Part shown: positions 37,880 to 46,985 of the stretch, one piece after another
Layout of the letters: the number at the start of each line of letters is the position of its first letter
Numbering within the stretch: the first letter of the stretch is position 1
Assembly (NCBI GenBank): GCA_016787755.1
Contig: JAEUUA010000020.1
Location: 186,001-250,000, forward strand
Source of the DNA: Cyclobacteriaceae bacterium
GTDB lineage: Bacteria > Bacteroidota > Bacteroidia > Cytophagales > Cyclobacteriaceae
Direction: 5' to 3'
Length of the DNA stretch: 64,000 nt
The notes under the pieces: generated by a model
Databases searched by the model: none
What the model saw: the letters and a program-made list of their open reading frames with translations, nothing else
Told to the model about the DNA's origin: nothing
Program-made: the position numbers and the translations under genes

Positions 37880-39226
37880 TCAGGGTTTAGATGAACTTGC
37901 ATTCTTAATTATGAAGTACCCAACAATACTGGCAAGTAGGGATGCGGTTAGAATGCCAATCTTTGCCTGATCGCTGAGGTACTCCTGCTTAAAGGCCAGG
38001 CCAGAGATAAATAAAGACATCGTAAATCCAATAGCGGCTAAAAATCCCGCCCCCAGTAAATGCAGGTTAGTCATACCCTTCGGTAATCCTATTCCTGCTA
38101 TTTTCATTACCAATTGTGTTGTACCAACCACACCTATTATTTTACCTAATAACAATCCTGACATTATTCCCAGCGAGACTGGGCTTATCAACTGCAATAG
38201 AAAATCATCCGACAAGGTAACACCCGCATTACTGAATGCGAAAATGGGCATTATAACAAACACGACAACCGGATGAAGACTGTTCTCAAGACGTTGCAAA
38301 GGGGTCAGCGCCTGTTTGGAATAAGACCGGATCTCCATTAAAATTGTGAATTGCTCCTTCGTTAATGTTCTCACCGAATTGGGATCAGCATTTTTAAATC
38401 GAGTTACAAGCGAATCCATATGATTGGCAAATTTTTCTTCTTTCACTTTTGGTAATGCCGGTATTGCAAAAGCAGCAAGCATGGCGGCAATGGTAGCATG
38501 AACGCCTGACATTAAAAAGGCCACCCAAAGGCCACCAATTCCGATAACAGCATAGAATATTGTGTTGCGAACACCTATCCAATTGGCTACCCAGAGGATA
38601 GCGAGAAAAATAGCCCCAGTGCCAAGGCTTATTAAGTTTATTTCTGAGCTATAAAAAAAAGCAATAACCAAAACTGCACCAATGTCATCTGCAATGGCCA
38701 GGGCCGTAAGAAATATCTTAAGCGATATAGGCACTCGGTCACCAATCAAATACAAAACACCTAAGGAAAATGCAATATCGGTGGCCATTGGTATTCCCCA
38801 TCCTTCAGATGCAATGCCAGACCCATTTATTGATAAGTAAATAATTGCTGGAAAAATCATTCCTCCTAGGGCAGCCACTACGGGTAGGATGGCAGACTTT
38901 AGAGTACTCAACTCACCTCCAATTATTTCTCGTTTTAATTCGAGACCAATCACAAAAAAAAACACCGCCATCAATCCATCGTTAATCCAATGGTGCAAAT
39001 CTTTGCTGATCATAAATCCTTCAAAGCCTATACTAAATTGATATTTCCATAAGGAATAATATTCATCAGCCCATGCAGAATTTGAGATAAGTAGCGCCAA
39101 CAAAGCAGATGAAAACAACACAATACCGGCAGTGCTATTGTTAATAAACTGCTTCGAGGGATCGATAATCAATCGATCGACCCACTCTTTTCTTATTCCT
39201 TGATCATTACCGATATTTGTCGCCAT
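37880..39226 (-). CDS. nhaA: Na+/H+ antiporter NhaA
   Basis: 448 residues from the ATG at 39226 (a TTG start five codons earlier is possible). There are about 11 membrane segments. The signature AIADDIGAVLVIA contains the adjacent aspartates that bind Na+ and H+ in E. coli NhaA (D163/D164), and MATDIAFSLGVL carries the conserved aspartate of helix 4 (D133). A long cytoplasmic insert between helices 7 and 8 (LPKVKEEKFANHMDSLVTRF region) is larger than in the E. coli protein. It handles sodium and pH stress. It is divergent from the lipoprotein gene that starts at 39340. Confidence 0.94.
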   Translation of the reverse strand: MATNIGNDQGIRKEWVDRLIIDPSKQFINNSTAGIVLFSSALLALLISNSAWADEYYSLWKYQFSIGFEGFMISKDLHHWINDGLMAVFFFVIGLELKREIIGGELSTLKSAILPVVAALGGMIFPAIIYLSINGSGIASEGWGIPMATDIAFSLGVLYLIGDRVPISLKIFLTALAIADDIGAVLVIAFFYSSEINLISLGTGAIFLAILWVANWIGVRNTIFYAVIGIGGLWVAFLMSGVHATIAAMLAAFAIPALPKVKEEKFANHMDSLVTRFKNADPNSVRTLTKEQFTILMEIRSYSKQALTPLQRLENSLHPVVVFVIMPIFAFSNAGVTLSDDFLLQLISPVSLGIMSGLLLGKIIGVVGTTQLVMKIAGIGLPKGMTNLHLLGAGFLAAIGFTMSLFISGLAFKQEYLSDQAKIGILTASLLASIVGYFIIKNASSSKP

Positions 39227-39339
39227 GTCAATAAGCTTCAATTCTCTGCTAAGTTAACGATCATACTCTTCTTTTGAATTAAATATATTAAGCGTGAATA
39301 TTTTTAATTAAATAAAAGTCATGCTTATCTTTAAAGATT

Positions 39340-39906
39340 ATGAAAAGCGTGATCCCTTTTTTTCTGGTTATGGCACTCGCAGGCTGTTCGCAGCATTCGG
39401 ACACAAATGGTATGATCTATTCAGGAAAGGTAAAACTGAATATTCGGCTTCGTGAGTTTATTGCAACCAACGAAGAACTTGAGAAGGACATCATCCTGAA
39501 CATGACAGGGCCGCGCGAGTTGACATTTAAATTCAATAACAAAATCAGTCACATAGATTATGAAAAAGACATTATCATTTTCCGATCAGAAACGGATAAA
39601 TCAGAATGGACGGCAAAGAAAGTAAAAGGTGGATTTGAGTTAGAAGACGGAACTCTGCTTCGGCATGGAACCTGTAGGGGTTGGACGATGTGTCTGCTGG
39701 ACGGCAAGACCCAACTTCCGATCTTGAAAGGGGAGTATACATTGAGTGGGAATAGCACTAAGATAACGTTGTGGATTTCCGATAGCGAAAAGCATGTTGA
39801 ACTATTAGGGTTGATGGCAAACGGACTATTCAATAAAAGCAGAAATGAAAAGCAGGCAATTGATGCATCCCTTGAGACCTTATCCAATCAAGTGTGGACC
39901 TACTAA
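39340..39906 (+). CDS. Predicted lipoprotein, function unknown
   Basis: 188 residues with a lipoprotein signal: MKSVIPFFLVMALAGC with the lipobox LAGC at residue 16. The mature part alternates charged beta-strands and has two cysteines (GTCRGWTMCLLDG) that may pair. A TATCTTTA box ends ten bases before the ATG, suggesting a very short leader. It is not related to anything I recognise. Confidence 0.7.
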   Translation: MKSVIPFFLVMALAGCSQHSDTNGMIYSGKVKLNIRLREFIATNEELEKDIILNMTGPRELTFKFNNKISHIDYEKDIIIFRSETDKSEWTAKKVKGGFELEDGTLLRHGTCRGWTMCLLDGKTQLPILKGEYTLSGNSTKITLWISDSEKHVELLGLMANGLFNKSRNEKQAIDASLETLSNQVWTY

Positions 39907-39962
39907 AATCAATGTGATTACATATCTTTTTTATCACCGTAAGTGTAGCGCAAGCAGGCCAG

Positions 39963-40637
39963 CTAATCACGATCTTTATATTGAACAGTCTTAATAGATT
40001 CAAGAATGAGAAACCAATGAAATGTAACACCCATCAATACGGAAAAATGAAATAACTCGTGTGCTCCTAAAACCCCAGGGATAATAACCGGATAGTTAAT
40101 CAAATCAATGATGGCCCCAACAGTATAGGCAACACCCCCATAAATCAGGTATTTGGCAGGAACAGTTTTCTTTAATTTCCAGAGCCCCACAATGGACACA
40201 ACACCTAGCCATCCAAATGCAATAAAAATAGCATGAGTCATATAATCTGGAATATCACTGAAATATATCGCTCCAAAAGTAATACCAAGAGCGGCTATCA
40301 CTGAAGCAACAATGATAACGCCCCATTTCATTAAACCTGAAAATAAAATAAGGTGAAGCGCTATTAAAGTACCTGCAATCAAAACAAATATTCCTGCATG
40401 GTCCAATATTCTCAATACATACCGAGCTGGAATATCTCTGGGAAGTAAATGATAAACTCCACTCATAGTAAAAAGAAAAATGCATGAGAACCCATATATT
40501 AAAATCGGAATGGGGTGCCTTCTTTCATCCCGTCTCGTAAACAATCGTATCAGGAGAACACAAACCCCAAGGGCTCCCAGCAAGTGAGTCCAGGAATCAA
40601 TGGGGTCTTCAAATCCAAGTATAGACTGCGTTTGCAT
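39963..40637 (-). CDS. Hemolysin III family membrane protein (HlyIII/PAQR-like)
   Basis: 224 residues from the ATG at 40637. About seven membrane segments. Conserved family features are visible: SGVYHLL after helix 2, RILDHAGIFVLIAGT, and a final HELFHFSVLMG holding the HxxxH zinc motif. Family members relate to eukaryotic adiponectin receptors and may act as hydrolases on lipid-like substrates; a haemolytic role is not established. The gene is isolated, with its 3' end 56 bp from the end of the convergent lipoprotein gene. Confidence 0.88.
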   Translation of the reverse strand: MQTQSILGFEDPIDSWTHLLGALGVCVLLIRLFTRRDERRHPIPILIYGFSCIFLFTMSGVYHLLPRDIPARYVLRILDHAGIFVLIAGTLIALHLILFSGLMKWGVIIVASVIAALGITFGAIYFSDIPDYMTHAIFIAFGWLGVVSIVGLWKLKKTVPAKYLIYGGVAYTVGAIIDLINYPVIIPGVLGAHELFHFSVLMGVTFHWFLILESIKTVQYKDRD

Positions 40638-40822
40638 CAACGAATTTCATTAACTGCAATTAAAATAGCAATAAACAAACAGCTTATGAAGTTTGTTGCC
40701 TAACACTTGGCAAGAGATGGTCACCAGAAAAGTTAATGATCCGCGTATATCGGATTGAATAATGAGTTATGGTTTATACATTGACACAGTCCTTGAAAGT
40801 GTTGGGATGACAGAAAAGGGAC

Positions 40823-41734
40823 CTACTTTAAAATTCTCTGAAGCTGCCTTGCCGTTTTAAAGCCACATTGTGAAGCGATGTAATCCATGGTGTAATCAGG
40901 ATTATTAAGAAGCGTTTTTGCCATCTCCCTACGAAGCTCAGTAAGATATTCAACAATAGTCAGCCCTGTAGATTCCTTAAAAACCCTACTCAGATTTCTC
41001 GGGCTCATGGCTATCATTTCGGCCAACGCTTCAATAGAGTTCTCCTCAGTCAGGTTATTGATAAGAAAGTCCTGTACCTCATGGATTTTTGGATTAATAT
41101 GATTTCTGAAATCCAGATAAATACTTTTTTGTGAATGCGATTGATCACGTCTGTGGTATACTACAAGTCCTCGAGCAACTTTATGAACAAATTGCGGACC
41201 TTTTATATCTTCTAAAATCGCCAACGCGAGATCGATTCCTGCACTAATGCCTGCGCTCGTGTATATGTTGTCGCTCTTTACATATAGCATATCAGCCAGT
41301 ACTTTTGCTTTTGGAAAACGAGACTTCAGTTCATCTGTTCGTCTCCAGTGGGTGGTGCATTCCCTGTTATCCAGTACTCCGGCTTTGCCTAAAAAAAAGG
41401 CCCCGGTACACACTGAGCAAGTATTGATTTTGTTGTCTGCACAGTGAGCTAGCCATTTATAAAAACTTTCATCATTGCCAAACTGAGTGCTTCGCAAATA
41501 ATCATGCTCAGTACCAGGCACGAATAGAAAGTCACCAGCTTTCAAATTAGCCTCTTTATAATTTTTGACCGCACCAAAAGCAATGCCCGCTGAAGATGTG
41601 TTAACATCTTGAAAACTGTAGAACTCAATCGCAGTATTAAGTCCTTGCGATTTGGCTTCCGTAAAAACCTGAACGGGTCCGGCAAGATCCAAAAGTTCAA
41701 CATGAGGCGGCACAATAAAAGCTACTGTTAGCAT
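40823..41734 (-). CDS. DJ-1/PfpI-AraC transcriptional regulator (GlxA-like), copy 1
   Basis: 303 residues: an N-terminal DJ-1/PfpI-like domain (ELLDLAGPVQVFTEAKSQGL and the nucleophile-elbow-like CSVCTGAFFLG) and a C-terminal AraC helix-turn-helix domain (MSPRNLSRVFKESTGLT, IASQCGFKTARQLQRIL). In this architecture the DJ-1 domain senses a small molecule and the AraC domain binds DNA. The effector is unknown. It is a clear paralogue of the next gene, 98 bp upstream on the same strand. Confidence 0.9.
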   Translation of the reverse strand: MLTVAFIVPPHVELLDLAGPVQVFTEAKSQGLNTAIEFYSFQDVNTSSAGIAFGAVKNYKEANLKAGDFLFVPGTEHDYLRSTQFGNDESFYKWLAHCADNKINTCSVCTGAFFLGKAGVLDNRECTTHWRRTDELKSRFPKAKVLADMLYVKSDNIYTSAGISAGIDLALAILEDIKGPQFVHKVARGLVVYHRRDQSHSQKSIYLDFRNHINPKIHEVQDFLINNLTEENSIEALAEMIAMSPRNLSRVFKESTGLTIVEYLTELRREMAKTLLNNPDYTMDYIASQCGFKTARQLQRILK

Positions 41735-41832
41735 ATCTTTTTTCTGATAAAAGGAGGACTTGATACAAGTTACCCATTATTCTTTTATCCGGATGATTTA
41801 GCGGTATGCTTCACAGAATATTTTTAAGCCTT

Positions 41833-42750
41833 TTATGAATTCCTTAAAATTCTCTGCAACTGGCGCTCTGTTTTAAATCCACATTTAATAGCTATAGTCA
41901 ACATCGTGTTTTTGGGATCCCTCAGCATAGCCTTGGCAGTATCAAGTCGTATGTGGGTTAGGTATTCATTAATTGTACTTCCGGTTGTATCCTTAAATAT
42001 CCGAGTCAGATTTCTTGCACTCATTCCAGCAAGTGAGGCTAAAACGCCAATTGAAGTCTCTCCATTGATGTTTTCAACAAGATAATCTTGAATTTCATGA
42101 ATCTTCATATTGATATGGTTTCTGAAGTACAGATAACTTGTTTTTGATTTACGACTACCATTACCCCGATAATAAACAACAAGTCCCCTTGCAACTTTAT
42201 GGGTAAAATGAGCTCCCGCGATATCATCCAGAATTGATAATGCCAAATCTATTCCGGCACTAATTCCGGCACTTGTGCAGATGTAGTCATTCTTTACAAA
42301 GAATACATCAGTCACCACATTCGTGTTAGGGAATTGCAGTTGTAGTTCATTTACTCTTCTCCAATGCGTAGTACATTCAATTTCGTTCAGTAATTCAGCT
42401 TCTCCCAAAGCAAAGGCTCCATTACAAACAGAACAAATATGTATCTTCCGCGCTGCGCACTCTCTTAACCACATAAAGAATTTTTTTTCTGTTCGGAATG
42501 CAGGGCTATTGACATAATTTTGATCCATTCCTGGTATAAAAATAAAATCTCCTTCGGTTAGCTCAGCTTTTGTAAAGTCAGGCAGTGTTGCAAATCCAAG
42601 ACCACAGGTTGAACGTGGTTCTTTCTGATAAGTAAAAAATTCTGTTTCCACTTCAAAGCCATAGAATTTAGCTTCTGTAAAAACCTGAACGGGTCCGGCC
42701 AGATCTAACAATTCGACAGTGGGAGGTATTATAAAAGCAACTTTCTTCAT
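41833..42750 (-). CDS. DJ-1/PfpI-AraC transcriptional regulator (GlxA-like), copy 2
   Basis: 305 residues from the ATG at 42750. Same architecture as copy 1: KVAFIIPPTVELLDLAGPVQ, CSVCNGAFALG, SAGISAGIDLAL, and an AraC domain with MSARNLTRIFKDTTGST and ending FKTERQLQRIL. The two copies are roughly equal in length and align throughout, so this is a tandem duplication with likely divergence in effector or target. It may regulate the genes just upstream, which run on the same strand. Confidence 0.9.
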   Translation of the reverse strand: MKKVAFIIPPTVELLDLAGPVQVFTEAKFYGFEVETEFFTYQKEPRSTCGLGFATLPDFTKAELTEGDFIFIPGMDQNYVNSPAFRTEKKFFMWLRECAARKIHICSVCNGAFALGEAELLNEIECTTHWRRVNELQLQFPNTNVVTDVFFVKNDYICTSAGISAGIDLALSILDDIAGAHFTHKVARGLVVYYRGNGSRKSKTSYLYFRNHINMKIHEIQDYLVENINGETSIGVLASLAGMSARNLTRIFKDTTGSTINEYLTHIRLDTAKAMLRDPKNTMLTIAIKCGFKTERQLQRILRNS

Positions 42751-42828
42751 GATTTCTATAGGATTAATTTTTAACAAAAATGTAAAGCGTTTTCTCCCCA
42801 GGTTTTGAGGATGGATCGTAAAAGAAAA

Positions 42829-43512
42829 TCACAAGATGCTTTTCCGCGAATAGGTCATCTGGTTTTGATTGCTGCAACGGCATGGCATGTTACTTTGGTA
42901 ACAATCACAGGTGGCTTCTTTCTTCATGGTTTTACTGGCACACCGCCAACATGGACGAACAGATGTCGTTGAAATCGGGATTTGAATCAAGTTAGCGCCA
43001 GCCTGTGTCCTCTCATTCAGGGAGTTCGCCAATAGTACTACCTCATTCTTAAAATCGAACATGATATCGCCAACAGGCAAGAACCCAGCTTTAACTATTC
43101 CATTGTAAGAGCTTTGATTTTCAGGAGCCGAAATAATCCACATCCTCTCACTGATTTCTTCTTCTGCTTCTAATATCGTGCGCAGCAGTTGAACATAATA
43201 TCCCTTGCCACGATAAAACTCCAATGTTCTGAAATTCCAGAGATATGCATTTCCTTTAGGAACATCAATCTCTTTTGACAATTCTCCAATTAGTACCCGA
43301 TTACGACTAACCCATCCGAATGAAACTGGTTTGTCGGCTAGCCGCAGCACCCAAGCTTCATTCCCTTCGTTAAGTCTCTTCTGAATGATTCCTTCCTCCA
43401 GGTTCATCAATGATGCCATCATAGCTACATCAAATTCCTGTTGTATTGAAAGGTTACTCATCTTACCCGGAACTATATACTTGTCCCCACGCCAAAATGT
43501 GAATAGTGCCAT
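42829..43512 (-). CDS. GNAT-like acetyltransferase with a cysteine-rich tail
   Basis: 227 residues. The middle has a GNAT core: NFRTLEFYRGKGYYVQLLRTIL gives the acetyl-CoA pyrophosphate loop (R-G-K-G-Y), and SSYNGIVKAGFLPVG is the usual C-terminal part. The last 45 residues are unusual: six cysteines in C-x2-C-x10-C-x-C-x6-C-x-C order (PCWRCASK, CDCYQSNMPCRC), a possible metal-binding site. The tail may tether or regulate the enzyme. The substrate is unknown. The ATG at 43512 gives the full domain; a Met 17 residues later is an alternative. Confidence 0.7.
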   Translation of the reverse strand: MALFTFWRGDKYIVPGKMSNLSIQQEFDVAMMASLMNLEEGIIQKRLNEGNEAWVLRLADKPVSFGWVSRNRVLIGELSKEIDVPKGNAYLWNFRTLEFYRGKGYYVQLLRTILEAEEEISERMWIISAPENQSSYNGIVKAGFLPVGDIMFDFKNEVVLLANSLNERTQAGANLIQIPISTTSVRPCWRCASKTMKKEATCDCYQSNMPCRCSNQNQMTYSRKSIL

Positions 43513-43534
43513 AAATAATCTTTGGATGGTTTTA

Positions 43535-44140
43535 TTATTTAATTTTTATTCCCATTCCAAATTCCAAGGCAACGTCACGGAGCGTACCTTGCACGTTTTC
43601 AATTTTTGCCCCTTTCGTTAACCATGGGCTAAGCGGAAGGTAAAATCGACTTGTGAAAAAATATTTTTTCCAGCCTTTCTTTAGGCTGTACATCATACCA
43701 TAGTCAGGACTTAACGCATTAATGGAAATACTTATCGTATCGAAATTGGGATTGTCAAGTGTTTCCTTGTAGGCAGTGTACTTTACACCTGCCATTAACA
43801 AGAACGTATGCGACATATGCTTTGAATATACGGTTGTGCCCAGCCCAAATTTTTGATTCCATGAATAATTGTAATTGGTTTTTACATGATTAAAATTTCG
43901 CTGTGCTATATTGTTTATACTATAGTTTGAATACGAAGCAAATACGAACCGCCTCGTTGGATTCCATTGAACCAGATTGGATATAAGAAAATCTGTTCCA
44001 AAATTAGTATGGATCCCAACTCCAGGTTCAATGGTTAACTTTCGTAGTTGCAAAAGGTTTGGTGTTGGTTCACTTTGAGAGTAGCCGCTGGCATAAGCAC
44101 CAAGTAAAAGAGTAAGTGTTAAAAAGGTTTGATGTTTCAT
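43535..44140 (-). CDS. Secreted beta-rich outer-membrane protein
   Basis: 201 residues. A signal peptide (MKHQTFLTLTLLLGAYASGYSQ) is followed by repeated amphipathic strands (YSNYSINNIAQRNF, YNYSWNQKFGLGTTVY), ending in LEFGMGIKIK. The pattern fits a small outer-membrane barrel. It overlaps nothing and sits between the GNAT gene (22 bp) and the esterase gene (27 bp) on the same strand, likely one operon. The function is unknown. Confidence 0.7.
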   Translation of the reverse strand: MKHQTFLTLTLLLGAYASGYSQSEPTPNLLQLRKLTIEPGVGIHTNFGTDFLISNLVQWNPTRRFVFASYSNYSINNIAQRNFNHVKTNYNYSWNQKFGLGTTVYSKHMSHTFLLMAGVKYTAYKETLDNPNFDTISISINALSPDYGMMYSLKKGWKKYFFTSRFYLPLSPWLTKGAKIENVQGTLRDVALEFGMGIKIK

Positions 44141-44167
44141 ATCGATATTATTTTGAGAAGTAAGTTT

Positions 44168-44989
44168 TCATCTATTTTGAAAATAGTAGTTGATACCCTT
44201 GATGATATTGGGATTCTTTGAGCCCATGTGATCCAGATATTTTTCACGATTTTTTGACAAGTCGATATTTGAATAATTGTCGCGAAGAGTTTGATAGAAT
44301 GCCTCAAATGGAGCTTGCATTCTTCCCGAATTCTCCAACTCACCAATCCCTAAGAATACCAATTGATACTTGTCTTTGTTTTGATCTCTGTTTTGTTTCT
44401 CTAAAAGCAATGAAACTTCATTGTCAAACCAAATGGATGGGCTTAACAAGATGTAATTACCAAACAGATCATTGTTTACAGCGAGAACACACGCTCCGAA
44501 TAAACCACCATAAGAGTGGCCGAGTATGACGCGGCTACCCCGGGTAGTCTCTACCCTAAAATCTTGTTCTATTTTAGGTACTAATTGACCTTCGATAAAA
44601 TCTAAAAATTCTGCACCACCACCTGTTGATGATCCGGCTTTTGTGGGTGTATAATCGATGCTCCGATCCTTTCCATATCCTATGCTCACTACCAAAACAT
44701 TTGCAACACCAAATTGATCTGAAATTTCTTCGCAATGATTAGCCACGAAGTCAAAATTCTCCTCTCCATCGAGAACATAAAGTGTTGAATACTTTTCAAC
44801 AGAAGAATTGTAATCTTCCGGCAATGCAACCTGGATCGTGTAGGTTGCTCCATTGGAAGCAGCTTGAATAGAGAAGGTTCTGGTAAGCTCCGGATTAAAT
44901 TCTTCTTCACTGCATGACGCCAGCAAGATGAGCACGACTGCACCAACAACGATGCCCAGGACAAGAGATAGTACGTTTCGCTTTTTCAT
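44168..44989 (-). CDS. Alpha/beta-hydrolase (esterase D/IroE-like) lipoprotein
   Basis: 273 residues from the ATG at 44989, which leads a lipoprotein signal (KKRNVLSLVLGIVVGAVVLI, lipobox LLASC). The mature part is a putative esterase fold: YVLDGEENFDFVAN after the first strand, then the nucleophile elbow GHSYGG (serine nucleophile) and a downstream histidine in DHMGSKN. Family members hydrolyse small esters or siderophore esters. The enzyme is probably anchored in the outer or inner membrane facing the periplasm. It is in a run with the barrel and GNAT genes. Confidence 0.85.
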   Translation of the reverse strand: MKKRNVLSLVLGIVVGAVVLILLASCSEEEFNPELTRTFSIQAASNGATYTIQVALPEDYNSSVEKYSTLYVLDGEENFDFVANHCEEISDQFGVANVLVVSIGYGKDRSIDYTPTKAGSSTGGGAEFLDFIEGQLVPKIEQDFRVETTRGSRVILGHSYGGLFGACVLAVNNDLFGNYILLSPSIWFDNEVSLLLEKQNRDQNKDKYQLVFLGIGELENSGRMQAPFEAFYQTLRDNYSNIDLSKNREKYLDHMGSKNPNIIKGINYYFQNR

Positions 44990-45198
44990 ACCTTTATTTG
45001 TTTTAATTTTTATTTTCTTTCGGTGAAACAAAGGTCATGGTCCTTCGCATCTTTTCTCAGGTCAACAAGGCGTCATAAAAGGACATTCTGGGAAGTTGAA
45101 ATCAAGACCGACTTGGGAGTTCGTGGGTACAAAATAGAAGTGGCCAGAGGAATATTGCTCTGGCCACCCACCTTGATGTTTATGTAAATACCCTACAC

Positions 45199-46158
45199 CT
45201 AGTGATTAATTGCAATTGCCACATTCCCTTTTTTGTGACCTTTCTCAACATAAGCATGTGCTACTGCAATCTGCTCCAATGGATAAGTTATATCAATTAC
45301 CGGTTTAAATTTATCAGTTTCAATAAGACCCTTTAGAAAAATAATGTCTGCTGCGGTATGACTTATTACACCGGTCAAAACCTTTTTGCTGCTGGTCATA
45401 GAAATCCAAGCACCTTGAAGCATTTCCGACATTCCTGCAGCACTCAAAATCATTATTCCATTTTTATTTAGCGACTTTAAACTTCTTGAAACAGATATTG
45501 TTTTCACGGTATCAAAAATCACATCATACGTTTCACCATTCTGTGTAAAATCTTCCTTTGAATAATCAACTACTTTGTCTGCTCCGATCGATTTTACCAA
45601 AGCAATATTTGCTGTGCTACACACACCCGTAACATTCGCTCCAAATGACTTTGCTAATTGAACGGCTGCACTTCCCACCGCTCCGGAAGCACCTACTACA
45701 AGCACTTTTTGACCGGGTTTTATCGCTGCCTTTTTTATAAAATGCAAAGCTGTAACTCCACCAAAAGGAATAACGGCTGCTTCTTTGTGAGAAATATTGG
45801 CAGGCTTTAATGTTATTGACGCATTTTCAGGCAGGCACTTGTATTCTGCATAGGCACCAAAATTCATATCTGTATGACCAAAGACAGAATCGCCAACTTT
45901 AAACTGTTTTACATCTTTACCTACACTTTCAACTTCACCAGAAAAAACGGTTCCAAGAACATTAATTCTTGGTTTTGTCAGACCAAATATAAATCTGACA
46001 GCAAATGGGTCAGCTTTTCTTATCCGAACATCACCCGAATTAACAGCCGTTGCTTTAACTCTTAAAAGAATTTCATTGTCTTTAGGCAAAGGCTTTTCTG
46101 TTTCCTTTACTTGGAGAACCTCAGGCGCTCCATACTTGGTGTAGACTGCTGCTTTCAT
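45199..46158 (-). CDS. Zinc-independent MDR quinone/alcohol oxidoreductase
   Basis: 319 residues with the medium-chain dehydrogenase fold. Seen: KYGAPEVLQVKETEKPLP, ATAVNSGDVRIRKADPF, PFGGVTALHFIKKAAIKPG and the Rossmann loop VGASGAVGSAAVQLAK. The residues that bind structural and catalytic zinc are absent, so it belongs to the quinone oxidoreductase branch and uses NAD(P)H. The substrate is not predictable. It ends a leftward group, with the DUF6010-like gene 21 bp upstream on the same strand, a probable two-gene operon. Confidence 0.88.
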   Translation of the reverse strand: MKAAVYTKYGAPEVLQVKETEKPLPKDNEILLRVKATAVNSGDVRIRKADPFAVRFIFGLTKPRINVLGTVFSGEVESVGKDVKQFKVGDSVFGHTDMNFGAYAEYKCLPENASITLKPANISHKEAAVIPFGGVTALHFIKKAAIKPGQKVLVVGASGAVGSAAVQLAKSFGANVTGVCSTANIALVKSIGADKVVDYSKEDFTQNGETYDVIFDTVKTISVSRSLKSLNKNGIMILSAAGMSEMLQGAWISMTSSKKVLTGVISHTAADIIFLKGLIETDKFKPVIDITYPLEQIAVAHAYVEKGHKKGNVAIAINH

Positions 46159-46179
46159 TTTTTTTTCTTGTTTATTTAA

Positions 46180-46572
46180 TTACTGATTGTGGCTTTTTTT
46201 ATAGTTAATTATAAAGAGATAAATGGCTACGATAAAATCATACGTCAAGCAGAAATAATCGTAATCAGGAGGAAGCAAATCAGGACTACCAAAGAAAGGA
46301 TATACTAAGTCCCATATTCCATGGAGAAAATAACCGGCAACTAAAAAGTATGCGTTCTTGTTAATCCCAAAATAGGCAAACACCAGAAAGAACAGTGCTT
46401 GCAAGAAACTTATTATGGCAACTTCAATGTTTGTCCAGGTGTATCCAATATAGAGGAAAGCAATACCCATGAGAATTAACCCGTAGAGGGTGTTTTTGTC
46501 AAACCGTTTGAGGAACGAAAAAATCAGGATGGTCATTAAACTTGATACTATTCCAATTAGAGTAGCAATCAT
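46180..46572 (-). CDS. Small polytopic membrane protein, DUF6010-like
   Basis: 130 residues with four membrane segments and a conserved loop AGYFLHGIWDLVYPF, followed by acidic LLPPDYDYFCLTYD, that I remember from DUF6010 proteins. No catalytic residues evident. It lies 21 bp before the MDR oxidoreductase on the same strand. Nothing suggests its function. Confidence 0.65.
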   Translation of the reverse strand: MIATLIGIVSSLMTILIFSFLKRFDKNTLYGLILMGIAFLYIGYTWTNIEVAIISFLQALFFLVFAYFGINKNAYFLVAGYFLHGIWDLVYPFFGSPDLLPPDYDYFCLTYDFIVAIYLFIINYKKSHNQ

Positions 46573-46985
46573 GGTGTTATTAATTTAAATGGATTTTATT
46601 TTGTTTTATTGTTGACACAAATGTGGGGCGCTTAAACGCACAATCATAGGTCAACAGCACGTCATAAAAGGACAACGTATTACATTTGAAAAGGAGGACA
46701 ATTGCATCAATTTGGGTTATAAGTCTTCTGATGACGTTGTTTGTAAAGGAAGTGTAAGTTGGATTGTTGAGAGTCGATTACCACCTCCCGACTGCTATCG
46801 GGAGAGAGAAGCGCTGCCTACCGGGCCTGTACAAAAGGTGCTGATGCCGGGATGTTATTTCAGCAATGTATTTGATAACCTTGTTTACCCGGTTTATCAT
46901 AACCATTCTCCATAAATATTTTTTTAGAGTTAGTTCATTGATAATCCTACAATTTTGCATCTTACCTAAGATATTTTGCTTACTT
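46573..46985. other. Divergent intergenic region with a hairpin and a dispersed repeat
   Basis: 413 bp. It contains a hairpin CTCCCGA/TCGGGAG (46785-46804) like those in the toxin-antitoxin repeats, then the first copy of the ~137-bp repeat (46823-46961), which ends 24 bp before the CHAT gene. The repeat probably overlaps the CHAT promoter. Confidence 0.6.
46823..46961 (+). repeat. Dispersed repeat, copy 1, upstream of the CHAT gene
   Basis: Matches 53545-53679 in the same orientation. The first 52 bases agree at about 40 positions (shared words GGGCC, GATGC, GGGAT, TTTCAGCAAT), and a second well-matched block is the T-rich part around TCCATAAATATTTTTTTAG. The two copies bracket the 46.9-53.5 kb gene block. 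Confidence 0.7.
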
